DNA of 64,000 nucleotides from Gambelia wislizenii (lineage: Eukaryota; Chordata; Lepidosauria; Squamata; Crotaphytidae): assembly GCA_030847615.1 (NCBI GenBank), contig JAUMIR010000005.1, forward strand, positions 112,063,116-112,127,115, given 5' to 3'. Under the pieces are notes generated by a model. It saw only the letters and a program-made list of their open reading frames with translations, did no database searches and was not told the DNA's origin. How positions within the stretch are numbered: the first letter of the stretch is position 1; each line of letters opens with the position of its first letter. A program made the translations under genes and the position numbers. Positions 21,315 to 34,189 of this stretch are shown here, piece by piece.

Positions 21315-21934
21315 TAAGATTGGAACAGGAGCATTTCTGTGGAGTTGCCTCCTCTTGACTTGAAGATTGCAGGGACCAAGAACTACTAAAATTGGCTCTT
21401 GAAGGCAGGGAAAATCTCCACAGAGGAGTTTTGGGCAAAAAAGAGGTTTGCTAAGAGGAGGGGAGAGAATGTATTTTAATTGCAACCACCATCCCAACAG
21501 TGAGTTTAGCCAATAGTTTCAAGGTCCCAACAAGTAGGTAGTCCCCACAAGCAGCTATATACTTAACAGTAAAGTAGTTACTTTTTAAAAAGAATCTGAG
21601 TGGTACATGCCATTGGTCTGTGGTACAAGTCGCACGCTCCTCCCATCTTCCTTGACATCTTCTCAATACTCCCAATATAGCATTAGGAAGCATCATGAAG
21701 AGCAACACAAGTATTTGTGTATGTGTTTGTCTCTTCTGTTCCTGTGAGATTTTTTAAATATAAAAATGTCTTTCCATAGCACAAGCCAGCAGCTGAACTG
21801 TGCAATAATCTTTCTCTATCATTTAGTAAAGTCACATCCCTGTAGTTATAAAAATAACTTTTAATGTTTCAGTTATACCACAAAAGGACTGAAACTATCC
21901 CTCAGGAAGTTATAATTGTGATATAAAGCACTTA

Positions 21935-22539
21935 GGACATTTTCAGGTGGGGCCAAATACCCCGTTCCTGCCCCGCCACCTCCATTCCCGTTCCTGCCAT
22001 AGAATAGAAGAAAAATGTTCGCACACTTACCTTCATTCCACAGCAGGAACGTCCTCCCCTTCCCCTCAATGGCAGACTGTAAATGAAGCCATCGTAAGGC
22101 TGCATTTACAACCAGCAAATGAAATTGCACCCGTTCTCGCAAGAGAACTGGCATGCAGCAAATTTTAAAAAACCCAACGGTCAAAAGTAAAAACAAAGCA
22201 CCAAAACACAGGAAAAAAAATTGCAAGTAACCCGGGGAGTGGGGGGAAGGGTGCCACTTACTTGGATTCCCGCTCATGCCCAGAAGTGCTCAGAACGGAC
22301 CTCCTCCTCATGGCTGTAATCTAGGAACAGGAATGGGGCTCCTGTTCGCACACCCCTAATCCTGTGACATGGAATGGGTGTTCTATTCACGATGCTTCAT
22401 AATGAACAGAATACTCTGGGAGCAGCATGGGGACAGGACAGGAGCAGGATGGAATGGGTCAATGTCATCCAAAAGGGAGACCCTTTCTCAACCCTGTTCC
22501 GTGCCTGCCACGGAATATTGGCCTCATCTGAAAATCTCC
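21935..22539. mobile_element. Non-autonomous DNA transposon, about 605 bp, copy 1
   Basis: The left end GGACATTTTCAGGTGGGGCC and right end (reverse complement GGAGATTTTCAGATGAGGCC) form 20-bp imperfect inverted repeats. They are flanked by TTA on both sides (21932-21934, 22540-22542). It is homologous throughout to 41919-42527. Internal GGAACAG/CTGTTCC blocks recur in inverted orientation near both ends. No transposase is visible. Confidence 0.85.
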
Positions 22540-24484
22540 TTAGTCTGATATTACTGGAAAAAGTAATGAGAGGTAACTTGCTATTTTAAAGCAATTCCTT
22601 CACAGCTCAACACCAAATATTTCTGGACTGTAATTCCCATCATTTCTCATTATTAGCTCTTCTAGATAGGACTAATGGGAGCCACAGTAGAACAAGATCT
22701 GGAGAGCCAACACTTTCCCATCCCCATTCCAGATACTGATTGCCCATGAAGAATTCAGTATGGCAAAATGCTGTTCTGCTACAGAAAATAACATGGTCCT
22801 TATGTAAACCATGTACAAAATAGAATTCTCCTCCTCCCCCATCCCCACCCCAAAAATACCATGGGCATTACTCTAAACCAGGGGAGGGCAAAGAGCAGTA
22901 CACAGGCCTTATGGGAGCCCCAGAGTCCCTTTTCAGCATCCATTGGTCCTCATGCCCTCCCAAGACACAAAATATGTGGTCTATACACTTTTTGTCAGTC
23001 CTATCCATTCACTTACACCACATTCCTCTGTTTACTCAGGGTAAGTATCCCTGGGCTTATTTTCAGAGAAATATGCAGCAATTATTTCCTTAATTAGGTT
23101 GTGACACAGCTCACCAGGATCATGTGTCATCTGCCACCTGCTTCATCCCTACCCCAATTTTTCCAGATCAGCATTATTGAAACCCTGGTGACATCCCATG
23201 TACGGCTAATGGGATACATTCAAAGTGATGAGTCACATTTTATGATCACTACCATGAATCAGGTACAGATCATGGAAGATAAAGATCATCCAAAGAAACT
23301 AAGGCCAAAATCAATTATTGATTTACACTGGCATAATTGGTAGTTACACCAATGTAAATATTTTTTTGGAATGTTGAGTATGAAGAAATGAAGTACCTCC
23401 TTGCAGAGTGTGTCCCCCCAGGCTGTTTAAAGGCAGCTGGATGGTGCCTAGCCACAGCTCCACCTCTGACCAAAATGGTCACTGACTGGCCACAAAGGTA
23501 TGCCCTCCAATTTGTGGCCACCACTTGGGCCTTCAGCATAAGTATGCAGGTTGAAATTGATGCTCTGGCAGCATCTAACAGGATCTTCAGAGCTACTGAA
23601 CTCCCATATTTTTGTTGGTCAATAGTGAATCTTTCCAGTGGTTGAAACATGCAAAAGGTGAGTTTATAAAAATGGAAAGATCCTCTTTTTTTGTGATAAT
23701 CCCATATGACTTTTATTCATAGCATAGAATAATTTTTAATTTGAATTTCCAACAGAAGACCAAAGATTACAAATGTTAGGTGTGGAGCAGACTAACATTT
23801 TCCTTTGAATGCAATAATTTCTATGGTCTCTAAATGTCCCCCAGGGGTAAAGCCTTTTAATTTAAACACCTTCCATTGATTTGCAGATATTCTATTATTA
23901 TAAAAGAAAGTGAGACAGTGAAGAAGGTTGTACAATCAATTTGAATAAAAGTAAAAGTGGTCGATATAAGTAGTCCTATCATGAGCTCACGCAGCAAAGC
24001 AAAAAAGAATAAACAACTTTTGATAATGAGTATGATCCAGGAAAATAAGGAGCTATTGCAAACAATTTTCCCTGAAGAAATAAAGAAGCCTTTTTTTTTT
24101 GCACTAAACATACCCACTATTATTTCCATAGATAATCTACTAGAATCTCTGTTATTGTTGAAAATCAACAGATATGTTCCGTCTGGCCTTAGTTTTTAAA
24201 AAAAAAAAAAAAAATCAGCTGAAGATAATGAATAATATTAGCAATAAAGGTAGTGAATGATATAGAAGAAAGAGGGAACACTCCACTCAAGCAATGAATA
24301 TGTCATGCTTTAACTCCCAGTTAAGTGAATGCTTCAACTCTTGATAATTTTTGTAAAACTTCCATTTTAACCAATCTACTAGAATTTCACTTGTTGCTTT
24401 AGACAGCTTGTACAGATTTTAAAATGTATAGAGCAGTAAAATGGTGGCCTACCAGCAAAATTCCCCCAAGTGAAAATGTTTAGG

Positions 24485-24616
24485 CAGGGGTGGGAATTAT
24501 GTGACTGTCCAGTGTTGCTGAACTGCATCTCCCAGCTGCCTAGCCCCCATAGCCAATGGTGAAGAATGCTGGGACTTACATTCAAAATTTGGAAGGCCAC
24601 TCAATTCCCACTCCTG
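24485..24616. mobile_element. Short hAT-like MITE (132 bp)
   Basis: Terminal inverted repeats CAGGGGTGGGAATT and AATTCCCACTCCTG surround the CATCTCCCAGCTGCC / GAATGCTGGGACTTAC block common to such elements. No 8-bp duplication was recognised. Confidence 0.7.
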
Positions 24617-24892
24617 GTCTGCAGAATTATGACCAGAAAAATGGTCTGTACCTGGGTATGTGTATGAGTTCTAATCCCAACCTTGTCTCTCATCCTGCTC
24701 TTTCAAGTTTCCTCTGTTTTCATCACATCATTTTTTATTTTGTTTTCCTTTATTATTTTTTTGTGTGCTTTGTTGGGCTGTCCAAGGAGGGGGTATGCTT
24801 GAGATGGAGAAGCCTGAAATGAAAAGATCAAGCCCCTGTTGCTTTCAGCCACAGAAAAAATCCAGCAAGCTGTCTGCAGCTTGCTTGACTGT

Positions 24893-24925
24893 GTGTGTGT
24901 GAGGGAGGGAGGGAGGGAGGGAGGG
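24893..24925. repeat. (TG)n and (GGGA)n low-complexity tract
   Basis: TGTGTGTGTGTGA followed by five GGGA units. Confidence 0.9.
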
Positions 24926-25137
24926 GTGGACATTAAGTATGTTCGCTCACTCACACTCCTCTGATCACATTTGTGTGAAGGGGGGCTTGATGGGGGGGGA
25001 TAGCTCCTCTGTGGCTGAAAGGGCTTTTGGAAGAAGAGGCATGAAAACTAGCAGGCATTCCTAAGGCATTCCTTAGCCTTTGCTAAGGCATGATGAAAAC
25101 TAGCAGGCATTCCTCAGAGGAGGCAAAGATCAGAGCA

Positions 25138-25138
<1 letters not shown>

Positions 25139-25176
<38 letters not shown>
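25139..25176. repeat. (TC)n microsatellite
   Basis: About eighteen TC units between ACTT and CCCTCCCTCC. Confidence 0.95.
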
Positions 25177-25178
<2 letters not shown>

Positions 25179-25326
25179 TCCCTCCATCTCATCTTCCCCC
25201 AGATGTGCTTGGGAGGCCAACCCCCTCCCCCACCTTTGCATGTCTGAACCAGAAAACGAAAAAAATAAAGTGCATTTACAAATGGCACCCATTTTTGCTT
25301 AAAAGAGTTTTTCTTACTGTTCTTAC

Positions 25327-25467
25327 TGATGTGGTGGAGTCTCCATCTTTGAGGGTTTTTAAACAGAGGCTGGATGGCCATCTGTCAGGAATGCTTTGTT
25401 TATTCCTGCATGGCAGGGTGTTGGACTGGATGGCCCTTGTGGTCTCTTCCTACTGTATGATTCTATG
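25327..25467 (+). mobile_element. CR1/L2-type LINE 3' end
   Basis: GAGGGTTTTTAAACAGAGGC, TGGACTGGATGGCCCTTG and the terminal TATGATTCTATGG are the classic 3'-UTR end of CR1-type LINEs in reptiles and birds. Heavily 5'-truncated. Confidence 0.85.
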
Positions 25468-25630
25468 GTAGGAACATCTGGGGGGAGGTTTGTCTCAGGT
25501 GAAAAGTCAGATGTCCCCAAGCACCACAGATTATCTCTGTTTCGTCTTAGCCTTCTAATGCCTACACAGTAATATGATTATGAAGCTGCAGCTTTACACA
25601 TTCACTCTCATAAAGATGTCTAGAGTTATT

Positions 25631-25659
25631 GTCATCATCATCATCATCATCATCATCAC
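25631..25659. repeat. (ATC)n microsatellite
   Basis: Nine ATC units. Confidence 0.95.
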
Positions 25660-26365
25660 AGATGAGAGCATTCTGATGGAAAGTCTTAAGCTGGAGCTGC
25701 TCTTCCATGCTATATCAGGTGACACTATGCTAGCAAAGCAAGGTTTGTTGATTACTACATCAGTAAAACATGCCCAGTAGTTTAGTGGTGCATTTTGAAG
25801 GACTGGGGCTCATCATGACAGCCCCCATAGCCATGCCCTCAAGAACAACCCATTGCTAAGCCCCACTAATTTCTGTGCTCTAGTTTTTTGTATTATTTAT
25901 ATTCTAAGGACTTAATGCTCTTGTGCTTCCTTCATAAAACATTCATACCCCAAACACATTGCTAATAAAATTTTAGCGTTTATGGGGAAGGACTATTATC
26001 CCATGACAAGTTACTTAGGAGTAAGCTATGTTGAACTTAGTAGTGGTTACTTTAGACTGAATAGGTTTGACCTGCAAAACACACAGAGTTTTAATGAAAG
26101 ACCTTCAGCCAAATGAAGTCCAACATTAAGGTTTTAACTGAAAATGCAAACAGTCTTGCAAAGCAGTGTTCCCATTTCTTGTTTCACCATGAAAGTCACC
26201 CCATAAAAGAAAATAAACATCCAATCTCTTCTTGGTTATTACTCTTTATCCAACTTCCCTCTAAGCAGGGCTAGGCTCTTGAGATCCTGTCGGATTCCAA
26301 ATTCCATCAGTCCCGGCTAGACAGGCTGATGGTGATGCATGATGGGAATTCAACCAGTGGCAGCT

Positions 26366-26532
26366 GGTGGCCTCTTTGTCAGTGAGGCAGTGAATCTGCT
26401 CAGGGTTTTAGACTGAACTTTAAAGGAGCTATCTATGGTGCCAAATCAATATTAGCACCTTGGATAGCTCCTTTAAAGTTCAGACTAAAACACAGAATGG
26501 ATTCACTGCCTCACTGACATGGAAGCCACTAA
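26366..26532. mobile_element. Short foldback element (TCAGTGAGGCAGTGAAT family), copy 1
   Basis: The left arm GTCAGTGAGGCAGTGAATC ... CTTTAAAGGAGCTATC pairs with the right arm GATAGCTCCTTTAAAG ... GATTCACTGCCTCACTGAC. Related copies are at 60098-60285 and, as a half copy, at 18855-18960. No target duplication was resolved. Confidence 0.75.
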
Positions 26533-27495
26533 TTGTCTGGGGATTTAACATCATCTGCAGGGACACAGGTTCCCCGCTCCACTTTGATGTTGCACAATAA
26601 AATCTGAATGTGTTGTTATCACCGGAGTCATTTAACAAAGCAAGGAGGACCCATCGCTTAACAAAGCAAGGAGCCACTTAAAGCAAGGAGTATCTAGACC
26701 ACTCTTGGTCTAGAAAACCATGTCATTGCATCTGCTTCCATAAAGTTCCAAAGCTGTGCTCCCATGTTCCATTCCAGCTACATCACAGGATATAGCACCT
26801 TGCACCACTGTACAAGCACTTGATACAGCTTGGAATATATCATCATGTCAATATGGTCTGTCATTGCTGAACTGCCACATGGTGTAATCTTTCCATGATT
26901 AGAAGAGTGGACTTCAGCACACAGAGTGTATTTCTGTACCATACTGTGGGCATCCTAGAGACTTCCAACTTTGTCTTGATATATTAGTTCTGTTAATAAA
27001 CAATATCCATTGCCATTTGACAGAACATATACTATATCTGAAGTCAGACAGGATTTCCACATTTTTCTTAAGCATGTGGGCTTCTATTCAGACTGACCAC
27101 CAATCAATGATTTTGTAGTTGTTTAATTCACAAATTGGTTTAAAGGGACATCATTAATAATATTGTAATATTGAGAGAAATTATTTTAAATGGTCAGTTC
27201 TGGGTCGTCGCCCCCCAGGAGATTGATGGAACTTAATTGCAATGTAATAAATAATGTTTGCACTTGTTGTTAGAAAAAAAGTTCACTTTTAATATTACTT
27301 TCTTTTTCATTTCCTCCTACGCACTGCTTTTCAAACCATGTTGTCTAGAAAACTTGTGAAAAGCTTATTAGCAGATTCTCAATTAAAAGATCAGCAATGG
27401 TAGACAGGCTCTTGTTAAAGATGGTGTGCCACCCACTATTAATTTTGTACTACAATGAACAGCTGTGGGAAAGTGATAAATGATTCCTACACTCT

Positions 27496-27812
27496 GGACT
27501 TTTTCAGACGGTCAAAAATAACTCAAGCAGCCTCATCACGTTGCGAGGCTGCTGCGCTGCAGAGTGTTGGTTTTGGATGACACTCTCCCCTGCCAGTACT
27601 GTTGTGGTACCGCGGGGAGATTTGAGTGTCATATTTCGTCGATTTTTAAGCACGAAAGTTGATCATGAATAAAAACCAACGAAATATGACACTCAAATCT
27701 CCCCGCGGTACCACAACAGTACCGGCAGGGGAGAGCGTCATCCGAAACTGACGCTCTGCAGCGCAACACGATGAGGCTGCTTGCGTTATTTTTGACGCGT
27801 CCGAAAAAGTCC
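27496..27812. mobile_element. Palindromic MITE (foldback element), copy 2
   Basis: This 317-bp element is homologous to 20986-21314 along its length. It has the same GGACTTTTTC ends, the same CAGCCTC/GAGGCTGC and GTACCGCGG blocks in both arms and the same central AAAGTTGA. It is flanked by TCT on both sides (27493-27495, 27813-27815), again a 3-bp duplication. The right arm lacks a short block (GAGGCTGC-type) present in the left arm. Confidence 0.9.
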
Positions 27813-28394
27813 TCTGAGTACAAATGAGATAAGAGTGAGGCCTACAGTGGAGACAAAGAACCTATTGCCTTCTTGATTTTTCTGGACTCCAGCTCCCATC
27901 ATCCCTTAGCATTTGCCAGGGTGGTTGGGTCTGATGGGTCTTGGAATCAAACAACATTTGGAGAGTCAGAAATTACCCAGATGTCCCAATCTCCTCTATA
28001 ATGGATAGGTCTTTCATGGCAAGGGAGCAATGATTTCCTCACCAGACAAATCACTGGCAACAGTATTGCATGAAGGTAGAGAGACTGAAGATGTGTTCTA
28101 GTTGCAGCCTGTAGCTGGCTGGGTCAAGGTTTGCTAGGAAAATCCTCTGATAGCTGCAGCATGCCAATAGAGGAGAACGGAAGTGAATTTCTACCCTTAC
28201 CAGGAAACTCAAGTGGAAATAGGGAGGTGCAGTCAGTGCCTTGACAATGTGTGCTTAACTGAATAGATATTTTTGCCATTGGCAGAGGCTTCTGATGCCA
28301 GCAAAGACCATTCTCTGCTCAGAAACTAGGCACTTGTATGGTGCTGGTTGAAGCAACCCCTATTTCTATAGTTGCCTTTTTGCTTCTCCTGCTT

Positions 28395-28600
28395 CTGCTG
28401 CTGTGTGCCTTCAAGACTGATTTACGGAGACACTGGCATGATGTTTTCGACTCAAGATTTATTCAAAGGAGGGTTGTCATTGCTTTCCTCTTAGGGAGAA
28501 ATAACCTGACTTGCCCAAATTCAGGCAGTGGGTTTCCATGGCTGAGTGGGGATTTGAACCTTGGTCCTAGCCCAACACGTTGGCATTATAGTTGCCTCTT
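28395..28600 (-). mobile_element. tRNA-derived SINE (Sauria-SINE-like)
   Basis: The reverse complement carries the B box GGTTCAAATCC (28562-28550) and CCATGGAAACCCACTG. The 3' end reads CTTGAAGGCACACAGC, a typical squamate SINE tail. The A-box part at the right is truncated. Confidence 0.7.
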
Positions 28601-31600
28601 TTCCCTTGTGTTACCACAGAACCATCCCTGCTTATTTTGCCCCCCCCCAATTTAACACCCTTCACTGGTTAAATGGCAACTAAAATAGCTCCCAAAAGAC
28701 ATAAATAAATAGTGTCCTTGAGTCTCAGCTCACCTAATTAATCAATCAAGTTTTGCTTCAAGACAGGGGAACATGATTCTCCAGATGTCACTGGACTGCA
28801 AGTCCCATCATCCCTAACCACCTTGGCCACTGGTGCAGTACAATGGGAAAATCGTTTCATCAACTTCTGGATGGTCCTAAGTTCCCGTGTCCCTGTTTTA
28901 CTTGATTTGTCTACTAATGTGAAATACTATTATTCTCTATTTAGAACTATTTCCAATTTAGCTCAATAGGACTTACTTCATGAAAGTGTGTCTAGGGATT
29001 GCAATAAATTCAATAAATTAATTGATATAACCAAATATAAGTTGTTCTGCCTGCAAGATCTTTGGAAAGCTTTGGCAATGTCAATTTACTGTCATGTGTT
29101 GGAATACTGCACAAGATCTGCAAGGCAGCGTATTAACTGACACAGGAAATCTTAAAAATTAGGCTATAAATCAGGAGAAACCCAAGACTTCCAACTTAAC
29201 CATTTTACAGAGCACCACCTTTATCTTTAGAGACCAGTTTTTCATATATAAATTAGAAAAATAAATCACAGAAAATGTAGACCATATAGTGAATTTATCT
29301 CGTTGGAAACAGACTTAGAAAGGAAGAGATTAATGTAATTATCAAATAGCGCAAAAGTAATTTCATGTCATTAAAGACAAAATGGAGCTAGGGCTGGAAG
29401 CCCCATAAGAACATGAGATTGTCAAAAAGATATTGGTGTGAAGTTCACACTCCAATCAATCTTTGCAAATGTCTTACATCCTTCCCTGAACAGTGTTATC
29501 ATGTGACCTCCATTTTTTACAGCCATGAAAGTACCTTGGGCTTGACAAGATTTATTGTTCCATACTAATAGTTCCTACATTGTCTGAGAATTTCATTCAT
29601 ATTAAACGCTTATATTTTAGGGACCTTAATTCATAACTTTTACAAGCCCCAAATGCCTTGGATCTGAAACAATTTGGAATGAATCAATATATCATGTTTT
29701 CCATGCAAGAAAGAAAATGAAGTAATACATTTCTGCTCACATCACTGCCACTCCCAGCATGTGGAAGCTGTCTTTGGAGGCCTTGATGGACAGCACAGGA
29801 ATGCATAAAAGCTTTTCATAGAGCTGAACTCTTTTTGGGACAATCTGTAATGAAACATCTCATAATTCAAACTTGAGACAGTTCTCTCTGTCTTGCAACA
29901 AACATTACTGGCTAGTGCAATCCTTTTCAGACTGGCATGATATGTTGTCTATATCATGCTCCAGTGAGCAGTTGAGCTCCGGCATTTTACCTGAGCTGCA
30001 GCTTCCAAGTCTTCTTCAAGGGCAGCCTCCCATGCAGAGTGCATTACAGTTGTCCAGCAAAAACATTAGTTTACAAAAGTAAAAAATAATTAAATGATGA
30101 TAATAATATTTTTAAATGATTAAAATAACTGTAGTTTAAAACATTTTAAAAATAATTACCTGTAGAAGATTAAAAATACAGCACACAACTTTGTATACAC
30201 ACTACTGCTCTATAACCAAAATTCAAAGGCCTGTCTTGAATAGAAGGGTCTTCATCTGTCAGTGGAAAGAGAGCAGGGAGGAGGCCAACTGGACATGGCA
30301 CAGAAGGGAGTTCCACAGGCTAGAAGCAGCCACTGAGAAGGCTCTCTCCTGAATCCTCATCAAATATCCCTGTGTAGCGGGTGGGACTGTGAGAAAGCCC
30401 TCCCCTGCAGAACTTACAACTCCAGCTGGCTTGTATAAGGAGATACAGTCTTTTGGGATTCAGGTTGAGCTCCAGCAAGCAGAAGATATTAATCAGAAAA
30501 AATGTAAATGTCAAGGCCATAGAAAATACATAAGGCTGAATTCCCATGACACTTAAATCCCTATTATTAAAATGAAATTTGAAATTGGTCATGATTCTCT
30601 ATGAACAGTCAAATAGTGCCTACATCTCTGTAGTAAAAGTTCTGTGTCTTGATTTGGCATATAAGGTAAGAACCAACTCCAGTTGTATATTGGGGATGCT
30701 ATTTTTTTCTTATTTATTTCATTATTTTATTGAAAACATTTTATACTACCTTTCATCTTATTAGATTTCAGGAATTTATGCAAGTATTTAAAAAAAAACC
30801 CTTTTTTTTTTAAAGCACCAAGAAATGCAGTGGAATACACTGTATTCATTTAAACCAGGCTCTTAACTTTTATAGGAGTCCATGCTAAGCCAGAGACTGT
30901 GTACTGCCTACAGTAACAACTGATGTTATCAGTCCTTATTACCTTCTATACATGATCTGATGTATCAGCGCACACAGCCCAGGGTAGCTTATGAGGTTTA
31001 AGATCCTGGTTTAAGACACAAATTCCATCACACACTAATTCATAGAATCATAGAATTGTAGATTGTTCCATGGGACTGTGTATTCTGGCCTGCATATGCA
31101 CATGCACATGCATGAAGTCTGTTGCCTTCAGTCATTCCTTAGGTATTCAAGCACTGCAAAAATTCTTCAGGTATTTTTTATATCTCATGGAGATATAAGA
31201 ATGTGCAGCACCTCCACTTTCTCTGTGATTTAAGCAAGCACCAAGCTGTGTTATTCACAGCTGTGGTATTTTATCCCTTGACATGGGCCTCCTTGGAGCT
31301 TTCATATCTACATTAGCACATTTTAATGAGGATTCCTAACATCAAGCCGTTAAGAAAAAAACCTTTCCAAAGTTCCTACCACTAAACTTAATGCATTTTT
31401 ATTAGATTACTGCAAGGGGGGATTTCAGCCCTTGCCTCAAGATGTGAACAAGAGCCTTTCAAGTTTTTTTAAAAAACATTATTATTATTTACAATGCTAA
31501 GGTTTTTCTCCCCCTGAACTTCACCCAACACAGATGGTGCCTGCTGATAGCTACCAAGTGATACTTCATTTAATAGCAACTTTAGGCAATTGGCGGAACC

Positions 31601-32450
31601 CAGTGGCATTTTGAGCCAAGCTGAGTCTTCCAACAACTGAAGTGAAGAGGCTTCGTTTCAAAGTTTAAATGGAACCTTTTGAGTTCTCAGTCTGCAGTGA
31701 GGTACAGAAGCAACATAATAATACAAACTATTTTTAGTATGTGCAGAGGATATTTCTATACCACATGAAGTATGAGTGTCTATAACCAAGAATGCTTCTA
31801 CACCGAAACTCATCTAGTTAAAGGCTTGCAAAGCGATTCATGTTCAGGCACCTAAACAGATGGAGCAAAATCCAGTGAATGGATTATGTGGCTACAGCTA
31901 CCTTAAGGCTCATGAATTTTAAGATGTCTCTCTAGGTAGGACAAACATTGCTTTTAGCCCATGGCTAGTAGGATCAGTTCCACACAAGCATACACCACTT
32001 TTCTTCCTGTGGAACTTCATGCTGAGACAAGGAACCTATGTCCACTTCATACAAAATTTAGAACACATGAACAGCATTACTTTGTACAGACTTTCACCAG
32101 CAAAGTACAGCTAAATGTTGAATCACTTATCATGACTGTCCTCATAGCCATGACTCTAGGGAAAGTCTAAAAACGTGATGAGCTATGAGCCATCTCAAGC
32201 AAACAGGTTTCCTTCCTACCACGAGCAGGTTCTTTGCAAGAGCTAGTGATTCTTCATTGCCCATTCATAACTGAACTACCCCAAGCACAACAGCCACAAC
32301 AAAATAGTGATGTTGAGAAAACCAGTTTCCACACCAGTTGTCTTCAGAAGGAAAAGGAACACCTGGCATATGAACAGTCTAATTGTCTCTACTAATGAAG
32401 ATGTTCAATCAATCTAACACTGATGTTCACACAGCTTAGTATCTCATGCA
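28601..32450. other. Intronic sequence, little assigned
   Basis: No gene seen. 28770-28850 is a degenerate hAT-like remnant, and 30060-30460 belongs to a LINE-like repeat listed separately. The rest is AT-rich and unassigned. Confidence 0.45.
30215..30460. mobile_element. Interspersed repeat fragment (LINE-like), copy A
   Basis: AAGGCCTGTCTTGAATAGAAG, GGGAGTTCCACAGGCTAGAAG and GCAGCCACTGAGAAGGCTCTC occur in the same order as in 43830-44125. This arrangement is common in squamate genomes, but I cannot name the family. Confidence 0.6.
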
Positions 32451-32560
32451 GTCATTGAGCTGGAAGAGGCCTTGCATGCCACCCAATTCAACACCTTGCT
32501 TGTTACATGAAATCCAGATCTACAGCATACCCACTGGGTGGCCATCCAGTGTTAGCATTA
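32451..32560 (-). mobile_element. CR1/L2-type LINE 3' fragment
   Basis: TGAGCTGGAAGAGGCCTTGC, ACCCAATTCAACACC and GGGTGGCCATCCAGTG are the reverse complement of the region seen at 25327-25467. A further tiny tail (TCATAGAATCATAGAATTG) lies at 31040-31060. Confidence 0.75.
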
Positions 32561-34189
32561 AGACGTCCTTGGTGGTGTGATAATGCTACAATGTGCACAA
32601 GCCAACACATGGGTGGAATGCTGGGGTGAAATGTAACTCCCCTGGTTAAGCCTTCTATAGCAAAACCCAGATATGTACACAACGGAGTCACTCTGTAACT
32701 GAACTTTACAGAACCTCTGTTTGTATACTTTCATTTTCAAATTTCTAAGAAGGTAATAGGTGTGCAAATCACTCCACTCCCATAGGTATTTGCTCAGTAA
32801 TCCCATATCAGGAGTGCAATGTTGTGCAATGCTGTAAGCAAAGCAGCTGAGTAGCAAGTGAAACATAAGAATCAGGGTATACAATGCCTTCTGACATCTT
32901 CAGCAAGAGCAATCTTCAGGTAATCACTGTAGAGGTTTGCAGAACCAATTTATGTGTAGACTAGAACCCCAGATTTCACCAGCCAGAGCCAATCACAAAA
33001 TCTTAGATAAACAGCACAGATAGCCACAGCATAGTGCCTAAAGGTATAGAGACTGCTGACAAAATCCAAAGAAGGTGCTTCATTCATCAATGTACGGCAC
33101 TTGCATTCACAGTACTATCCACACATGATATCAGGCCAACACATATTACCTTAGTCTGGACAATTGTCCAGGCAATACTCACCTCAACCTGTGTTCCCTG
33201 GTCAGACCTATAGTCATTAAGTTATGGGATGCTACAGGATGTCATCTCCTCTGGAAATATCTGAGAGGAGTTTTGTACAGGTTCATTTGAATGCTAGTAG
33301 AAGTCTAAGCAGGTAGAAGCTTCCTTTCAGACCTTCCTGCTTAATGTTGGAAGATGAAGGGCTAAGAAAGTATGGCAGGTGCATGCAGGGATGTTGGGAC
33401 CAGTGCCAGCACATGCAAACTCTTGCCCCTGTGCACCAGGAGTGAACAACTATGAAAAGGGTCACTAGGTCTAAAATGTCCTCCCTCTGTTACAGAAGAT
33501 CAAAACCAGCAGTGACCAGACATCCACTTCTGATTTTGATTGGAAGGGGTTGGGGTAGGCTAGGGGAGTTCTAACCAGCAGTGTGCTAAAATCACTACCC
33601 CTGGAGGCCTCCAGGGAAAGAAAGACCCAAGATTTTGTTTTGTGGGAGCCAGTAGAGTATAAAAATAGCCTTGGTCCACTTCAGCCCATAGGCTTCTCTC
33701 TCATACACACAACCAACACATACACTATATATTTTGTTATTTCCTGTTTGCTTTTTTCTGTCCCAAAGGGGATGAAGCAGGGAATTTTCAAAGAATGTAC
33801 CATGGCCCAGCCAGCTATGTTACCAACATAACTGACACTTCTGATAAGTTGACAACCCTGCTCCCATCACAGTTCTTCTAATGTACACATTGGAGGTGCA
33901 GTATCAATTAAGGAATGAATTAAACTGCTAACCTTGTGAGTCTCTAGAACTGTGGAAACAGAGAAAAAGAGAAGATTTAGGGTTCAGACAACCAAGTAGG
34001 TCTGTGTGCCCTTTCTGCTCTCTCCAAAGATTGTCCTCTGCTGCTTTGTGAGCACCATTTCAGGAGTACCTATTCTCTGTGCCTTCTTCATGCTGCCAGG
34101 ACAATGAGCAACCAAAGCAACGGAGTCACACCTTCCCACTTAATTCCATCCCTGACCCAGAAACATTGTAATCAGTCCTCTATTGCCAT
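32561..34189. other. Intronic sequence with nothing recognised
   Basis: AT-rich, without coding potential or a clear repeat that I can name. Confidence 0.45.

Larger units (their letters stand above)
22543..25326. other. Intronic sequence, hAT remnants and low-complexity DNA
   Basis: No gene seen. A degenerate hAT-like remnant lies at 22618-22735 and the hAT-like MITE at 24485. G/A-rich and (TC)n low-complexity tracts lie at 24893-25185. The open frames at 23315-23650 on either strand have no recognisable domain. Confidence 0.45.

Noticed and set aside
23388..23645. Overlapping plus- and minus-strand open frames at 23315-23650
   Set aside because: Mutually antisense frames without recognisable protein features, most simply explained by a locally GC-richer stretch without stops.
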